64,000 bases of DNA from assembly GCF_047549485.1 (NCBI RefSeq), contig NZ_CP180191.1, positions 2,728,001 to 2,792,000 on the forward strand, in the 5' to 3' direction. The stretch is from Piscinibacterium candidicorallinum. Lineage in GTDB: Bacteria > Pseudomonadota > Gammaproteobacteria > Burkholderiales > Burkholderiaceae_C. The notes beneath the pieces were generated by a model that saw only the letters and a list, made by a program, of their open reading frames with translations, was not told where the DNA came from and ran no database searches. Both the position numbers and the translations under genes were made by a program. Shown here piece by piece: positions 32,279-41,078 of this stretch. Every line of letters starts with the position of its first letter. Position 1 is the first letter of the stretch.

Positions 32279-32645
32279 GCGTGGGCCACCACGCTCGCCC
32301 GACGTGGGTGACGTAGTTCCGGCAATGAGTTGCGTCTAGTGCAAGCCCCTTGGGCGGGGCTGCCAGGGCATCGGGCAGCCCCCATCTGACACCCTTGCCG
32401 CCAACTCTCGCACGGCGTGGTTTGGACTGCACAAACAGATGAAGGGGTAGATCGAATTCGGCGCATGGAAAGAGTCCTCCTATGCGCCACGGTCTCATGA
32501 ATTTCTGTTTGCGCAAGCCCCCGGAGCACACGGTCGGGCCCCAATACCCGGGTACGAGATCTCAAGAACGCAACCGATCTCGATCGCGAAGAGGCAACGC
32601 TGGGACCTTGCGCACCACCGACTCGTCGATACACTTTTCTCGGAG
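32279..32645. other. Intergenic, no gene seen
   Basis: Lies between the AAA+ gene (minus) and a small plus-strand gene, so it should contain divergent promoters. No ORF or repeat stands out. Confidence 0.3.
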
Positions 32646-32651
32646 TTGTAT

Positions 32652-32942
32652 ATGGAAAAGTCCTACATCCGAATCGTCGTTCGTACCGTGGCCGTGCAAC
32701 TGGTGGCGATCGTCTTGATTGGCACCGCCAGGTTGCTCCCGGATGTGGAACTTGGCGGCTTTGTTCAAGGCTTGGTCTTGCTCTGTGCGACTGGGCTGTG
32801 CCTGCTGACCCTCCTGCTGCCCGCACCGGTGGAGCCCAGCAACTTCCGCTGTGCAATTGAAGGTCTCAAAGACCCCGTACGGATCTCGAAGGCGCTTTTG
32901 ATCGGTGCCTTCAAAGGCGCAAGGACGCTTGGACGACCGTAG
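32652..32942 (+). CDS. Small membrane protein
   Basis: Up to 97 residues with two hydrophobic helices (VRTVAVQLVAIVLIGTARLL and GLVLLCATGLCLLTLLLP) and a basic cytoplasmic tail (KALLIGAFKGARTLGRP). A longer call would start at 32646. No family recognised; it is flanked by the AAA+ and fic genes. Confidence 0.45.
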   Translation: MEKSYIRIVVRTVAVQLVAIVLIGTARLLPDVELGGFVQGLVLLCATGLCLLTLLLPAPVEPSNFRCAIEGLKDPVRISKALLIGAFKGARTLGRP

Positions 32943-33068
32943 CGGCGCGTGCCTTTCCTGCAAACGCCGAGCTCCAAATTGGCGTCAGGCCACCGTAGGG
33001 GCACATCCCGTTAGGCGCTGGCGGTGCAGGCCTCGCCTTGAAACTCCAGAGCAAAGAACAGCCGAAAA

Positions 33069-33141
33069 ATTAGTGGCAAATTCAGATCTCAGAATTCAGT
33101 CATTCAGCTATGAAAACCTAGTGGCATCATTAGTGGCAAAT
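33069..33141 (+). promoter_or_regulatory. Operator-like repeats over the fic start codon
   Basis: ATTAGTGGCAAAT occurs at 33069-33081 and again at 33129-33141, with a partial copy TAGTGGCA at 33119-33126. The last copy runs into the fic ATG at 33140, which is also the centre of the palindrome GGCAA-ATG-TTGCC. A DNA-binding protein occupying these sites would block expression; the winged-helix tail of Fic makes autoregulation plausible. Confidence 0.5.
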
Positions 33142-34348
33142 GTTGCCGCAAATTGTTGATCGCTACACGCACCCGGCCCAGTTCCAGCCTCTGCTCCCCG
33201 GCGAGCGCAAGTTGAGTCCGCTCATTGAGCGTGCGCACGGCGTTGTCGATGCCGCACGCTCACTGCAAGTGGGAGAAGGCCTGCGCGCGCAACTTGCGGA
33301 TCTCCTGCGCGTGATGAATAGCTTCTACAGCAACAAGATCGAAGGCGAGCACACTCGACCTGCTGATCTCAAGCGAGCGCTGGAAAGGCAATTCGATGAT
33401 CAGCCCGACATCGCACGCAAGCAACGGCTGGCGGTTGCGCATATGCAAGCCGAAGCTGCACTGGAACGGCGGCTAGGCAACGATCAAGGCCAGAATCTGG
33501 ATTGGCTGTACTCGAAGCGCGCGCTCAGCGAGATACACGATGCCTTGTTCAGGCATGCAGCACCTGAGAATATCCGTCTGCATGACGGTTCGTCTTTGGT
33601 CCCTGGCGCGTTCCGCGACCGCGATGTGATGGTGGGTCGTCATCATGCGCCAGCCCATGAGCATCTCGATGCATTCATTTCCGCGTGGTGCATCGCTTAC
33701 GGACATGCCAAGGACACCGGCCCTGCGCTCGTCAGTGCGCTTGCATCGCATCATCGACTGGCGTGGATTCATCCATGGCCAGACGGGACCGGCCGTACAT
33801 GCCGTCTCCATACACTTCTCACCCTGCACGCCCTACGTCTGACACGGGGGCTCTGGTCTCCGCTCCGGGGCTTTGCTCGCACCGAACAGGAGTACCGGGA
33901 ACGCTTGGCTGCCGCCGACGAGCCTCGGCGCAATGACCTCGACGGACGTGGCGCCCTCACTGAGTCCGGATTGGTGAGCTGGATTGAGTATTCACTTTCG
34001 GTCTGCGAGGACCAGATCGCGTTCATGCGAGATCGCATCGACGGCCGGCAGATCGAACAAGGGCTACAGCTGGCGCTGCAGTACGAGGCCCAGCAAAAGT
34101 CTGGTATCCGTCAAGAAGCGCTACGCGGCCTTCATTACCTCTACCTGCGCGGCGGCGAACTGGCACGTGGGGAGTTCAAGCAGATGTTGCCGGGTAGCGA
34201 TCGCAGCAAGACGAGCCTGTTGGCAGCGCTGCTACAGCAGGGCTACCTGCAAACGAGCAGCGAACGCGGACCGGTCAGCTTTTCGTTACCGTTTCACGCA
34301 TTGCGTTTCGTGCTGCCACGATTGTGGCCCGAGGCAGAGGCAGGCTAG
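33140..34348 (+). CDS. fic: Fic/DOC family protein with N-terminal inhibitory motif
   Basis: 402 residues. The active-site loop is HPWPDGTGRTCR (His 211), matching HPFx(D/E)GNGRxxR except that the asparagine is threonine. The self-inhibitory (S/T)xxxE(G/N) motif is present as SNKIEG at residues 64-69, making this a class II Fic enzyme. The C-terminal ~80 residues form a winged-helix-like domain (ARGEFKQMLPGSDRSKTSLL). Class II Fic proteins transfer AMP or other groups to target proteins. Start overlaps operator-like repeats. Confidence 0.9.
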   Translation: MLPQIVDRYTHPAQFQPLLPGERKLSPLIERAHGVVDAARSLQVGEGLRAQLADLLRVMNSFYSNKIEGEHTRPADLKRALERQFDDQPDIARKQRLAVAHMQAEAALERRLGNDQGQNLDWLYSKRALSEIHDALFRHAAPENIRLHDGSSLVPGAFRDRDVMVGRHHAPAHEHLDAFISAWCIAYGHAKDTGPALVSALASHHRLAWIHPWPDGTGRTCRLHTLLTLHALRLTRGLWSPLRGFARTEQEYRERLAAADEPRRNDLDGRGALTESGLVSWIEYSLSVCEDQIAFMRDRIDGRQIEQGLQLALQYEAQQKSGIRQEALRGLHYLYLRGGELARGEFKQMLPGSDRSKTSLLAALLQQGYLQTSSERGPVSFSLPFHALRFVLPRLWPEAEAG

Positions 34349-34489
34349 CTCAAAGGCGCAAGCGCTTTGGGGGGCCATTGCACGAGGTTCAAGCGAACCG
34401 GAAACTGAGCCCAGTCTATACAACCATGACCAAACTCAGCGCCCCCGTGAATAGCAGACACCCCTCATAGCCTTCGTGCCTGTTGAAGC

Positions 34490-36253
34490 TCAAGCACCGC
34501 CTGCTCCACTCAGTCCGTCATCTTCGTCGTGGGGTCGGCTCTCGTCTTCCTGAGAGGTCCGTTCACCGCCTCGCGCAGATGCATTGGGCTCTGAGCCGAG
34601 GACTGGTTCATTGGCCGGGCTGATCAGCGACAGCGACACCAACTCCAAGCGGGGAGCTTCGGGATCCACCGTCGAGATGTCGACCACCTGAACGGGGAAC
34701 CCCAGGCGCTCCTTGAGTGCGCGAGCGCCGTCCAACACCAGATCCAGCCGTTTGATCGTTCCTGCCAACGTCAGTTGCGTCCGCTTGCCCAACGGCAGCC
34801 GGCCCATGGCATGGTCGCCCACGATGAACCACTCGCCAGCGCCGACTGAGTGCAACCAGGCCACCGTCGGCGCGTGATACTCGATCTGGTGTAGACGCTC
34901 GTGCATGCGCTGAGATTCGTTGCGCTTGATGTTCTGCACCGAACCTAGGTAAGCCCGGCTGATCGAGCGGCGGGCGTGCCCAGCTTCATGCGCGACGGTC
35001 TGCTCTGCGTGCCGCAGCACATCCTTTGGCAGCGAAGAGACGGGGATCACGCCGCCCACCACCGGCGAGGGGACGCCGGCGATTTGCTCAAACCGGGTGT
35101 TCAGGTAATCGTGGCGCAGGCCGTGGACAGTCACACCCAACTCGTCGGCCGTGATGCCGCACGCAGAGAGCACGTAATAGAGGCGGCGTTGGTCCTGCTT
35201 GACCGTGTACCCCTGCCGGATCAAGGTGCCTTTGCGGCAGGCCGGGGACAGCGAGAAGTCAGCGGCCGCACGCAGCACCTCGCGCTGATCCTCGGTGAGG
35301 ATCGGCACGGTCCGTGGCCGCCTGCCCTTGGTTCCATCTTCAACCGACAGCAACCCGTCCTGAACCATTTGCGCAGGGCGAGCCCGTACACCCTCCTTCG
35401 CGCGCAGCCCGAACGCAGCACACATGCGCAGGATGTGCCAGGCGTGGAGACACTTCTTCTTCACCCGCGCAAACACCTCTGCCGGATCCACGCCTTTGGG
35501 TCGCCAACCTTTGGGCACAAGGGCAGACGTCCGGCGGCGCAACTCGCCGGGGTAGCCTGCGAATTGGTCTGTGGCGGGGACCACCTGTGAGCGGCCCACC
35601 ACTCGCATCACGACGCGCAGATGGGATAGCCAGGTCGACATCGTTGAAGCTGAAACGCCTCGAGCCCGCCACGCCTGAACCACGCGATGCACATGCTTGG
35701 CGCTGAGCTGATCGAGGTCTGTCAGGCGAATGCCCTCTTTCCGCAGGTCATCGGCAAAGGTCGAGAGCATCGCCCGCCGCGTGCGCGTGGTGTCGTCGCC
35801 CGCGAACCTCGGACGACCGCACTGCGCAGGGATGGGATCGTCGCACACGCCCAGCAGCTGGCGCTTGAAGTTGCCCGGGTACATCGTCTGTACCTTGCGC
35901 AGGCGCTGGAGCTGGGTCTCGGCCAGTTCACCCTTGACCTTGGCGGCAACACCCTTGCGCGGGCCGCCGCCTTGACGGTGGGCAGCCCGCTTGGATCGGG
36001 AATGGTTCATCTCCTCCCGGTCAAGTTGGGCTTGTTCCGCAGTCAGCAGGACCAGGCGCAACTTGCCGTCTTCGCCATCGACGACCTTGCGCTTACCTCG
36101 GGCCTGCCGTGGCGGCTTCTGCGCTGGCATAGACGCGACGTCCGACACCCAATCCACCTGACGGGGGTCGATCCCGGGCGACTTACTGGCGCGCTTGCCG
36201 GTGGAGGATTTGTGGCGGGGGGATGCCTTCTTGGCTTTCGGTGGGCGGCTCAT
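34490..36253 (-). CDS. int: Tyrosine integrase (Integrase_1 type)
   Basis: 587 residues from the ATG at 36253, which has GGAG seven bases upstream and overlaps the previous stop (ATGA). Motifs are FGLRAKEGVR (Arg I), VHGLRHDYLNTRF (His-x-x-Arg) and EAGHARRSISRAYLGS (His and the Tyr nucleophile). The central domain fits Integrase_1, found on ICEs and plasmids. The N-terminal ~110 residues are a lysine/arginine-rich tail. It is the likely integrase of the large element, although it lies 6 kb from the right attachment site rather than next to it. Confidence 0.8.
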   Translation of the reverse strand: MSRPPKAKKASPRHKSSTGKRASKSPGIDPRQVDWVSDVASMPAQKPPRQARGKRKVVDGEDGKLRLVLLTAEQAQLDREEMNHSRSKRAAHRQGGGPRKGVAAKVKGELAETQLQRLRKVQTMYPGNFKRQLLGVCDDPIPAQCGRPRFAGDDTTRTRRAMLSTFADDLRKEGIRLTDLDQLSAKHVHRVVQAWRARGVSASTMSTWLSHLRVVMRVVGRSQVVPATDQFAGYPGELRRRTSALVPKGWRPKGVDPAEVFARVKKKCLHAWHILRMCAAFGLRAKEGVRARPAQMVQDGLLSVEDGTKGRRPRTVPILTEDQREVLRAAADFSLSPACRKGTLIRQGYTVKQDQRRLYYVLSACGITADELGVTVHGLRHDYLNTRFEQIAGVPSPVVGGVIPVSSLPKDVLRHAEQTVAHEAGHARRSISRAYLGSVQNIKRNESQRMHERLHQIEYHAPTVAWLHSVGAGEWFIVGDHAMGRLPLGKRTQLTLAGTIKRLDLVLDGARALKERLGFPVQVVDISTVDPEAPRLELVSLSLISPANEPVLGSEPNASARGGERTSQEDESRPHDEDDGLSGAGGA

Positions 36254-36639
36254 GCAGGTGCTCCTTGATCGAGCGTTGCGCGCGGAACCACTTCCATGAA
36301 ATGGTCGAAGGCCTGGCTGCGTGCCGCATGGATGAACTCTCGGGCGCCGACCGTCCAAGGCCCCGTGAGCCAGATCGCTGTGCGGTCGCCGTGCTCGTGG
36401 ACGTTCGCATTGAGGCCGAAGAGCGCCGCCCAACTTCCAGCGGAGGAACCCAACTCAGGCGCGAGGATGACCAGCGCCGCGACGCGGTGGGTCGCGGTCG
36501 CGCCTCGCATCGTCGGGGGCGGAAGCGCGTCGTTGGCCGGCTGCGGCTGGATCGATAGATCGAAGTCCAGCGGGCGGCGGATGGGGTTGATCGAAAAGAC
36601 CGCGGCAGAGCGCGGGGAACGCAAGGCAGAAGCTTCCAC
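36250..36639 (-). CDS. Hypothetical protein upstream of the integrase
   Basis: 129 residues. It starts MEASALRSPRSAAVF and contains HRVAALVILAPELGSSAG and FGLNANVHEHGDRTAIWLTG, then a helix (AREFIHAARSQAFDHFM). Coupled to the integrase by an ATGA overlap, so it may be an accessory factor. Family not recognised. Confidence 0.5.
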   Translation of the reverse strand: MEASALRSPRSAAVFSINPIRRPLDFDLSIQPQPANDALPPPTMRGATATHRVAALVILAPELGSSAGSWAALFGLNANVHEHGDRTAIWLTGPWTVGAREFIHAARSQAFDHFMEVVPRATLDQGAPA

Positions 36640-37949
36640 TTGTGTCTCCTTTCAATAGACGCGTGGATGAGGGGTGCCCTCTCGGCTGAGATCCAAAGAT
36701 GGAACGCAGGTGACAGGGCACCGAAGACAAGTTGTGCGCTTGGCCGGGGCGCGGGCATACGGCCGAAATCGTGGGGACGTGAGCGAAGCCTTCCGACCTT
36801 CTTTGTGCGACCACAAAGAGGACCCCGAATCGCGATTAGCTATCGGGCGCTACCGGGCGGGCCGGTAGAAGGAGACCCTTGCGCAGGGCGGGCGGACACG
36901 GCTTTGTCAGCCGGCAGGGTGTGAAACAGGACGGGTATGCGCCGTGGAGCTTCCTTCCACCCGCTGGCCAGTCGCTCAAGGCGGTGGGCAGGGGTGCGGC
37001 ATTGAGCGGACCACCCTCAAACGGGTCGGTCAGGCTCTTTGCGCGGAGAAGGCTGTTTCAGATTCTCTGTTGGGCGGTTTGACGCCCTATCCGCTCCGTC
37101 TAACGGAGGGTATCGGTAGGCAGTTGCTCTGACCACGACGCACGGGTAGCAACGGTCGCGTCCTTTAGGGACGAGAACGACGTTGCACGCACTGCGACTG
37201 CGCGTGGAAGGGTGGGATTCGCGCCGGTATGACCGCCGACGCACGATTTTTTGGGCTGGTGCCCTGGGGTGGCCGCTGTGGGCCGGTCGTTCTGTGGCGC
37301 GCGTTGCGTGCCGAAGGTATGGCGCGAGGCCTGTCGCACCTTTCCTCCTCGGGGAGGCCGGGACGGTGCGAGCCCGGTGGCTGGTGCCAGTGGGTGGAAT
37401 GATGGGCGAAGAAATCGTCCCGTGCAAGTGGGCGCTTTAGGAGTTTCGACTTTGAACTGGCGTTCATCTATGGGTTTTTGTCTAGGAACTCCCGCTTTTG
37501 GCAATCGAATCAAGGACTTTCAAAACACTCACGTTCCGTTTGCTGTTCATGAGCAGCGCTAAGTGATGTTGCCCAGCGCGCCCAATCCAGCGTCACAGCG
37601 CGTCAAACGTCGGGGAACACGCGGGCCGGTCAGGCCAGACTTCTTCGGTGGCGGACACAAGCGCGCCCAGCCGGCCATGTGTGAGGCGCGCATAGAGCGA
37701 GCCGCAGCGAAGTCTCCGCGTCTCACCGCACCTCGCCGCGTTTGCACGCGTTTCACCGCGTCTGCCGGGCGAGCCGTGCGGTGAGATGCGTCACCATGCG
37801 TGCAAACGCGGCACAACGCGGTGAAACCGGGAATTTCTGGGCGAATGCTTTCAAAGGTGCAGGTTCACCGCCAAAACGCACTCAAACCCTCACCGCCCGG
37901 GCAGCCGATCGCTCCAATAATCGTCTGAGCGATTGATAAGGAGCACGAA
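36640..37949. other. 1.3-kb region without a convincing gene
   Basis: Several overlapping frames exist on both strands but none has protein-like composition with a ribosome site. A hairpin TCTTTGTG-CGAC-CACAAAGA lies at 36800-36819. The last 230 bases contain the GCGGTGA repeats described separately. Such a region beside partition and integrase genes could hold a replication or transfer origin, but I cannot show this. Confidence 0.35.
37721..37896. repeat. parC: Six GCGGTGA/TCACCGC repeats, candidate centromere/operator
   Basis: Copies lie at 37723-37729, 37753-37759 and 37865-37871, 37890-37896 (TCACCGC) and at 37778-37784, 37818-37824 (GCGGTGA). They sit within longer inverted arms: TCTCACCGCAC with GTGCGGTGAGA, CGCGTTTGCACGC with GCGTGCAAACGCG (37738-37750 and 37798-37810), and GTTTCACCGCG with CGCGGTGAAAC. 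The array ends about 50 bases before the parM-like gene, where ParR-type proteins usually bind. Confidence 0.6.
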
Positions 37950-38993
37950 ATGCAGAACGCAGTGGTGATCCAGGCGGCGGCCGTGGACGTGGGGTATGGA
38001 TGCACGAAATGGATGCTGCCCGCGGCTGATGGAAAGACGATTCAAAGGGGGATCTTCCGCTCGATGGCTATCCCCGTGGCGGGTAGCCAAGGCGGCGACA
38101 CCGCTGACAAGGGCGAAGGAACAACGGTTCAGGTGAACACGTCCCGCTTCTACGTCGGCCCGGACGTGGTGAAGCAGGCCGATGCGATGGCCGTGCGCAA
38201 CAGCGGCAGCGGCTTCGTGCTCAGCGAGGCCTATCGGGCATTGTTCTTGGGGGCGCTCTATCAGATGCTGGCCACGCGCAAGCAACTCGGGCGCGACGCA
38301 GTGATCAAGCAGCTGAACGTCGGGCTGCCGCTGACGACCTTCGTGGACCACTGCGACGAGCTGGAGGCATTCACGGCCGGCACCCATCGCATCCCCAACC
38401 CGAAGGGTGAGGGCGAGGTGGCAGTGCGCATCGAGTCGGCGACGGCCATGTTGCAACCGGTGGGAGTGATGCTCGCCGCCGGGGACATGGACACTCGCCA
38501 GGTGCTGATCATCGATGTAGGCACTGGCACCACAGACGTACTGACCTCGGCGGAAGGGGTGCCGAACTTCAACCGCAGCAGCTCGTACGAAATCGGCTTG
38601 AACAACTTCCTGCGCGCGGCGGTGGAGCCGATCGAGCGCCGCTGGGTGGACTCGGCGCACGTGATGAGCAAGGTCGATGAGGCGCTGCGATCCGGCGCGA
38701 AGACCGTGGAGCTTGGCGGCAAGCAGATCGAGGTGGCAGACCTGTACCTGTCTGCCAAGACCGCTTTGGATCGCTGCGTGGACAAGATGGTGCAGATTGC
38801 TGGCTCGCTGGTGGACCTTGACCGGGTGGTGTTGGCCGGGGGTGGTGCCGAGCTGTTCCAGCGCGTGCTGGTCCAGCGCTACCCGGACTGCAGCGCCATT
38901 GTGATGAAGGGCAAGGACAGCGTGTATGACGCGGTCACCGGCTTCTACATGGCAGCAGTGGACGCGCAGGGCTTGAATCAAGAAGCTGCGTGA
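37950..38993 (+). CDS. parM: ParM/StbA-like actin-family plasmid segregation protein
   Basis: 347 residues with the actin-fold ATPase signatures: AVDVGYGCTKW (phosphate 1), IIDVGTGTTDV (phosphate 2) and VLAGGGAELF (adenosine motif). ParM-like filaments push plasmid copies apart. GATAAGGAGC precedes the ATG. A DNA-binding partner follows and an inverted-repeat array precedes, giving the order centromere, parM, partner gene. Partition genes on an integrated element suggest it can exist as a replicating circle. Confidence 0.85.
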   Translation: MQNAVVIQAAAVDVGYGCTKWMLPAADGKTIQRGIFRSMAIPVAGSQGGDTADKGEGTTVQVNTSRFYVGPDVVKQADAMAVRNSGSGFVLSEAYRALFLGALYQMLATRKQLGRDAVIKQLNVGLPLTTFVDHCDELEAFTAGTHRIPNPKGEGEVAVRIESATAMLQPVGVMLAAGDMDTRQVLIIDVGTGTTDVLTSAEGVPNFNRSSSYEIGLNNFLRAAVEPIERRWVDSAHVMSKVDEALRSGAKTVELGGKQIEVADLYLSAKTALDRCVDKMVQIAGSLVDLDRVVLAGGGAELFQRVLVQRYPDCSAIVMKGKDSVYDAVTGFYMAAVDAQGLNQEAA

Positions 38994-39004
38994 AGGAGAC
39001 AACA

Positions 39005-39559
39005 ATGAGCCGCGCTGCCAAACCCTACGTGCGCATCCGCCTGACTGTTGATCGCAATCGCCTCAGCGGAATCGCGACCTTCATCCTGGCCAGCAAGACG
39101 GTGGATGGGCCTGAAGCCTTCAAGCAACTGATGCACAAGGTGTCATTGAGCCTGAGCAGCTTTGGCGATCTTCGCGCACTTCCCGCGTTAGGTCGTGACA
39201 TTGAGATCGGCAGCCGCCGCTTCGACCTGGACTGCCGGGTGGAACACGCCAAGCATCCGGGCCTGTGCAGATACCTGGAGCAACACCCCATCGAAGACAA
39301 AGCCTATGTCTTGCGCCGGCTGCTGGTTGATATGAGCGAACGGCTCGGCGGCTCGCCTGTGGCCTTGGCCGCCATACCGCTCGTAGCCGGACCGGTGGCG
39401 GCGATGGGTGAGGCGGCTAACGGACCAGAAGGGCCAACACCACGGGCACCCCTCGCCGAGGAGGCGACCACAGCCCTGCCGACGAAATCACGTCACACGG
39501 CCGCGCTGGCCAAAATCAGGCCGGACGACATCCGCAAGGCCTGGGCGAGCCAGGCGTAA
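39005..39559 (+). CDS. Putative ParR-like partner of ParM
   Basis: 184 residues from the ATG at 39005 with AAGGAG upstream. A GTG at 38990 overlapping the parM stop is an alternative. The N-terminus starts AKPYVRIRLTVDRNR, a short beta strand followed by helices, compatible with a ribbon-helix-helix DNA-binding protein. The C-terminal half is alanine/proline-rich and ends KIRPDDIRKAWASQA, a tail that could contact ParM. The assignment rests mainly on position. Confidence 0.55.
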   Translation: MSRAAKPYVRIRLTVDRNRLSGIATFILASKTVDGPEAFKQLMHKVSLSLSSFGDLRALPALGRDIEIGSRRFDLDCRVEHAKHPGLCRYLEQHPIEDKAYVLRRLLVDMSERLGGSPVALAAIPLVAGPVAAMGEAANGPEGPTPRAPLAEEATTALPTKSRHTAALAKIRPDDIRKAWASQA

Positions 39560-39607
39560 GGCCGGACTCTTGAACCCACGCAGCAGATGATCAAGCGAGG
39601 ATCGACC

Positions 39608-39769
39608 ATGACCCACCCTGCCCGCCAAGGCGGCATCTTCCCCGGCGAACTGAGCGTCGAAACCCACCCGGCCATCGCGGCGTTCCTCACTGCAGACAAT
39701 CCCCCCGATCCCTCAGCGTGCTTCGCAAGGCTGCTAGAGATGGTCGAGCAGCACCTCTGCCGATCGTAG
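39608..39769 (+). CDS. Hypothetical very small protein
   Basis: 53 residues (MTHPARQGGIFPGELSV ... RLLEMVEQHLCRS) with a GAGGA site before the ATG. A helix ends the protein. Function unknown; may belong to the partition operon. Confidence 0.4.
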   Translation: MTHPARQGGIFPGELSVETHPAIAAFLTADNPPDPSACFARLLEMVEQHLCRS

Positions 39770-39966
39770 GACTTGCCGCGCAGCGACGAGCTGCTGGACA
39801 ACGTGCAGATCCAGTTCGCGGCCGATGCGGCGCATTGAGCGATGACCAGGCCGCAGCACAGCGGGTCTTGACGGCGTGCCGTTCTGTGAGATGGTTTCCA
39901 CAAGACCGGCAATCGAGCCGATCTGAACCGAACGGACACCGATCTAAGCAGATAAAGGAATTGCAA

Positions 39967-40383
39967 ATGTTCAAACAACCCGGACCGATAGAGCCGATCG
40001 TTGCTGGCAACGAACTGTCCGCACGTGACTGGCCGGTGGCGCGCGCCGACGTGGACCCGGCGCTGCGCCCCGTCGGTAGCTATGCGGCCACGCAGTCGGA
40101 CCTCGACATGCGTTGGTGGCACCACTGTGATCTGATGGAAAGCACGATGGACGATCGCTGCAAGGCGATCCGCAAGCAGATGGGCGAGACGGAGCCGCTC
40201 ACGGTCGAGCGCCGCACGGTGATCCTCAATGCGCTGGCGCGCAACGAAGGCTGGGCAATGCCGGCGAGCCGACCCGGCTTCTGGTCGATTGCATGGCTGT
40301 GCGTGAAGATCCTCACACACGAGGATCTGCTGCCGACGCTGCAGGCGCATAAGCCCGACCGACAGGCGGCTACAGGCGTGTGA
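39967..40383 (+). CDS. Hypothetical protein
   Basis: 138 residues with AAAGGAAT before the ATG. The core has MRWWHHCDLMEST and GFWSIAWLCVKILTHED. It is helical and soluble. No family recognised. Confidence 0.5.
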   Translation: MFKQPGPIEPIVAGNELSARDWPVARADVDPALRPVGSYAATQSDLDMRWWHHCDLMESTMDDRCKAIRKQMGETEPLTVERRTVILNALARNEGWAMPASRPGFWSIAWLCVKILTHEDLLPTLQAHKPDRQAATGV

Positions 40384-41078
40384 AGGAGCGTCGAAGGATC
40401 GGGCGCGGCAGAGCGCATGCTTTGCGGGCGGAGGCGCTGGTTTGTGCGTCGATAAGCGCAGAGGGACTGTAAGCGGGCGTCGCGGTGGCCATTCTGGGTA
40501 TTCGAGCACTTCTATCAGCTGACTGTAAGGCGCTGACTGCATCAGGCAAACCGGGTTAGCGCAGCGCGAAGCTTCAGGTCTGCAATTGAGGGGCCAGCAA
40601 CAGTTGGTCGTGTCGCGTTCGGCTGTGCGATGCCTGATGGCTTATTTCTTGTTCATCGTTCGTACCAACCCCGTTTGCCACTAGAGCACCTGCAGCGTTC
40701 CGGCTGGAACGCTTGGGCCATACGGGGAGCAGTGCGTTGGAAGACCCCCAAGAGCAACTCGTTGATTCGGTTCTATACCAAGTGAAGACATAACCAGCTG
40801 ACCCGGATTCGTCCTGGCATTGGTTGCTTCTTGTTGAACCTTGCGCAGACGAAGTTGCCGCCCTCTGGGTCTTCACACAGTTCGGCATGTCTTGCTATGG
40901 CGGGTAACTCTCTAGATCGAATTGGCTACAGAGACCGGTGGCGCAAGCGAGCGCTCCTGTGAAGTTCGGGGGCTTGTGCGCTCGAGAACTCGTGGCAACT
41001 TATCTGCAATCTGACACGTTCCGACCAAGTTGTGAGCGCAGCGGCAGATTGAGAGCCCCCAAGGAAAGGAAACGACAA
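40384..41078. other. Intergenic stretch without a gene
   Basis: About 700 bases. A 104-codon minus frame (40574-40888) is serine-rich without protein-like pattern and is not called. No repeat or terminator that I can assign. Confidence 0.3.

Noticed and set aside
37017..37427. 136-codon minus-strand frame in the gene-free region
   Set aside because: Proline/arginine-rich, low-complexity composition and several competing frames; no support as a gene.
40574..40888. 104-codon minus-strand frame
   Set aside because: Serine-rich without pattern of secondary structure or ribosome site.
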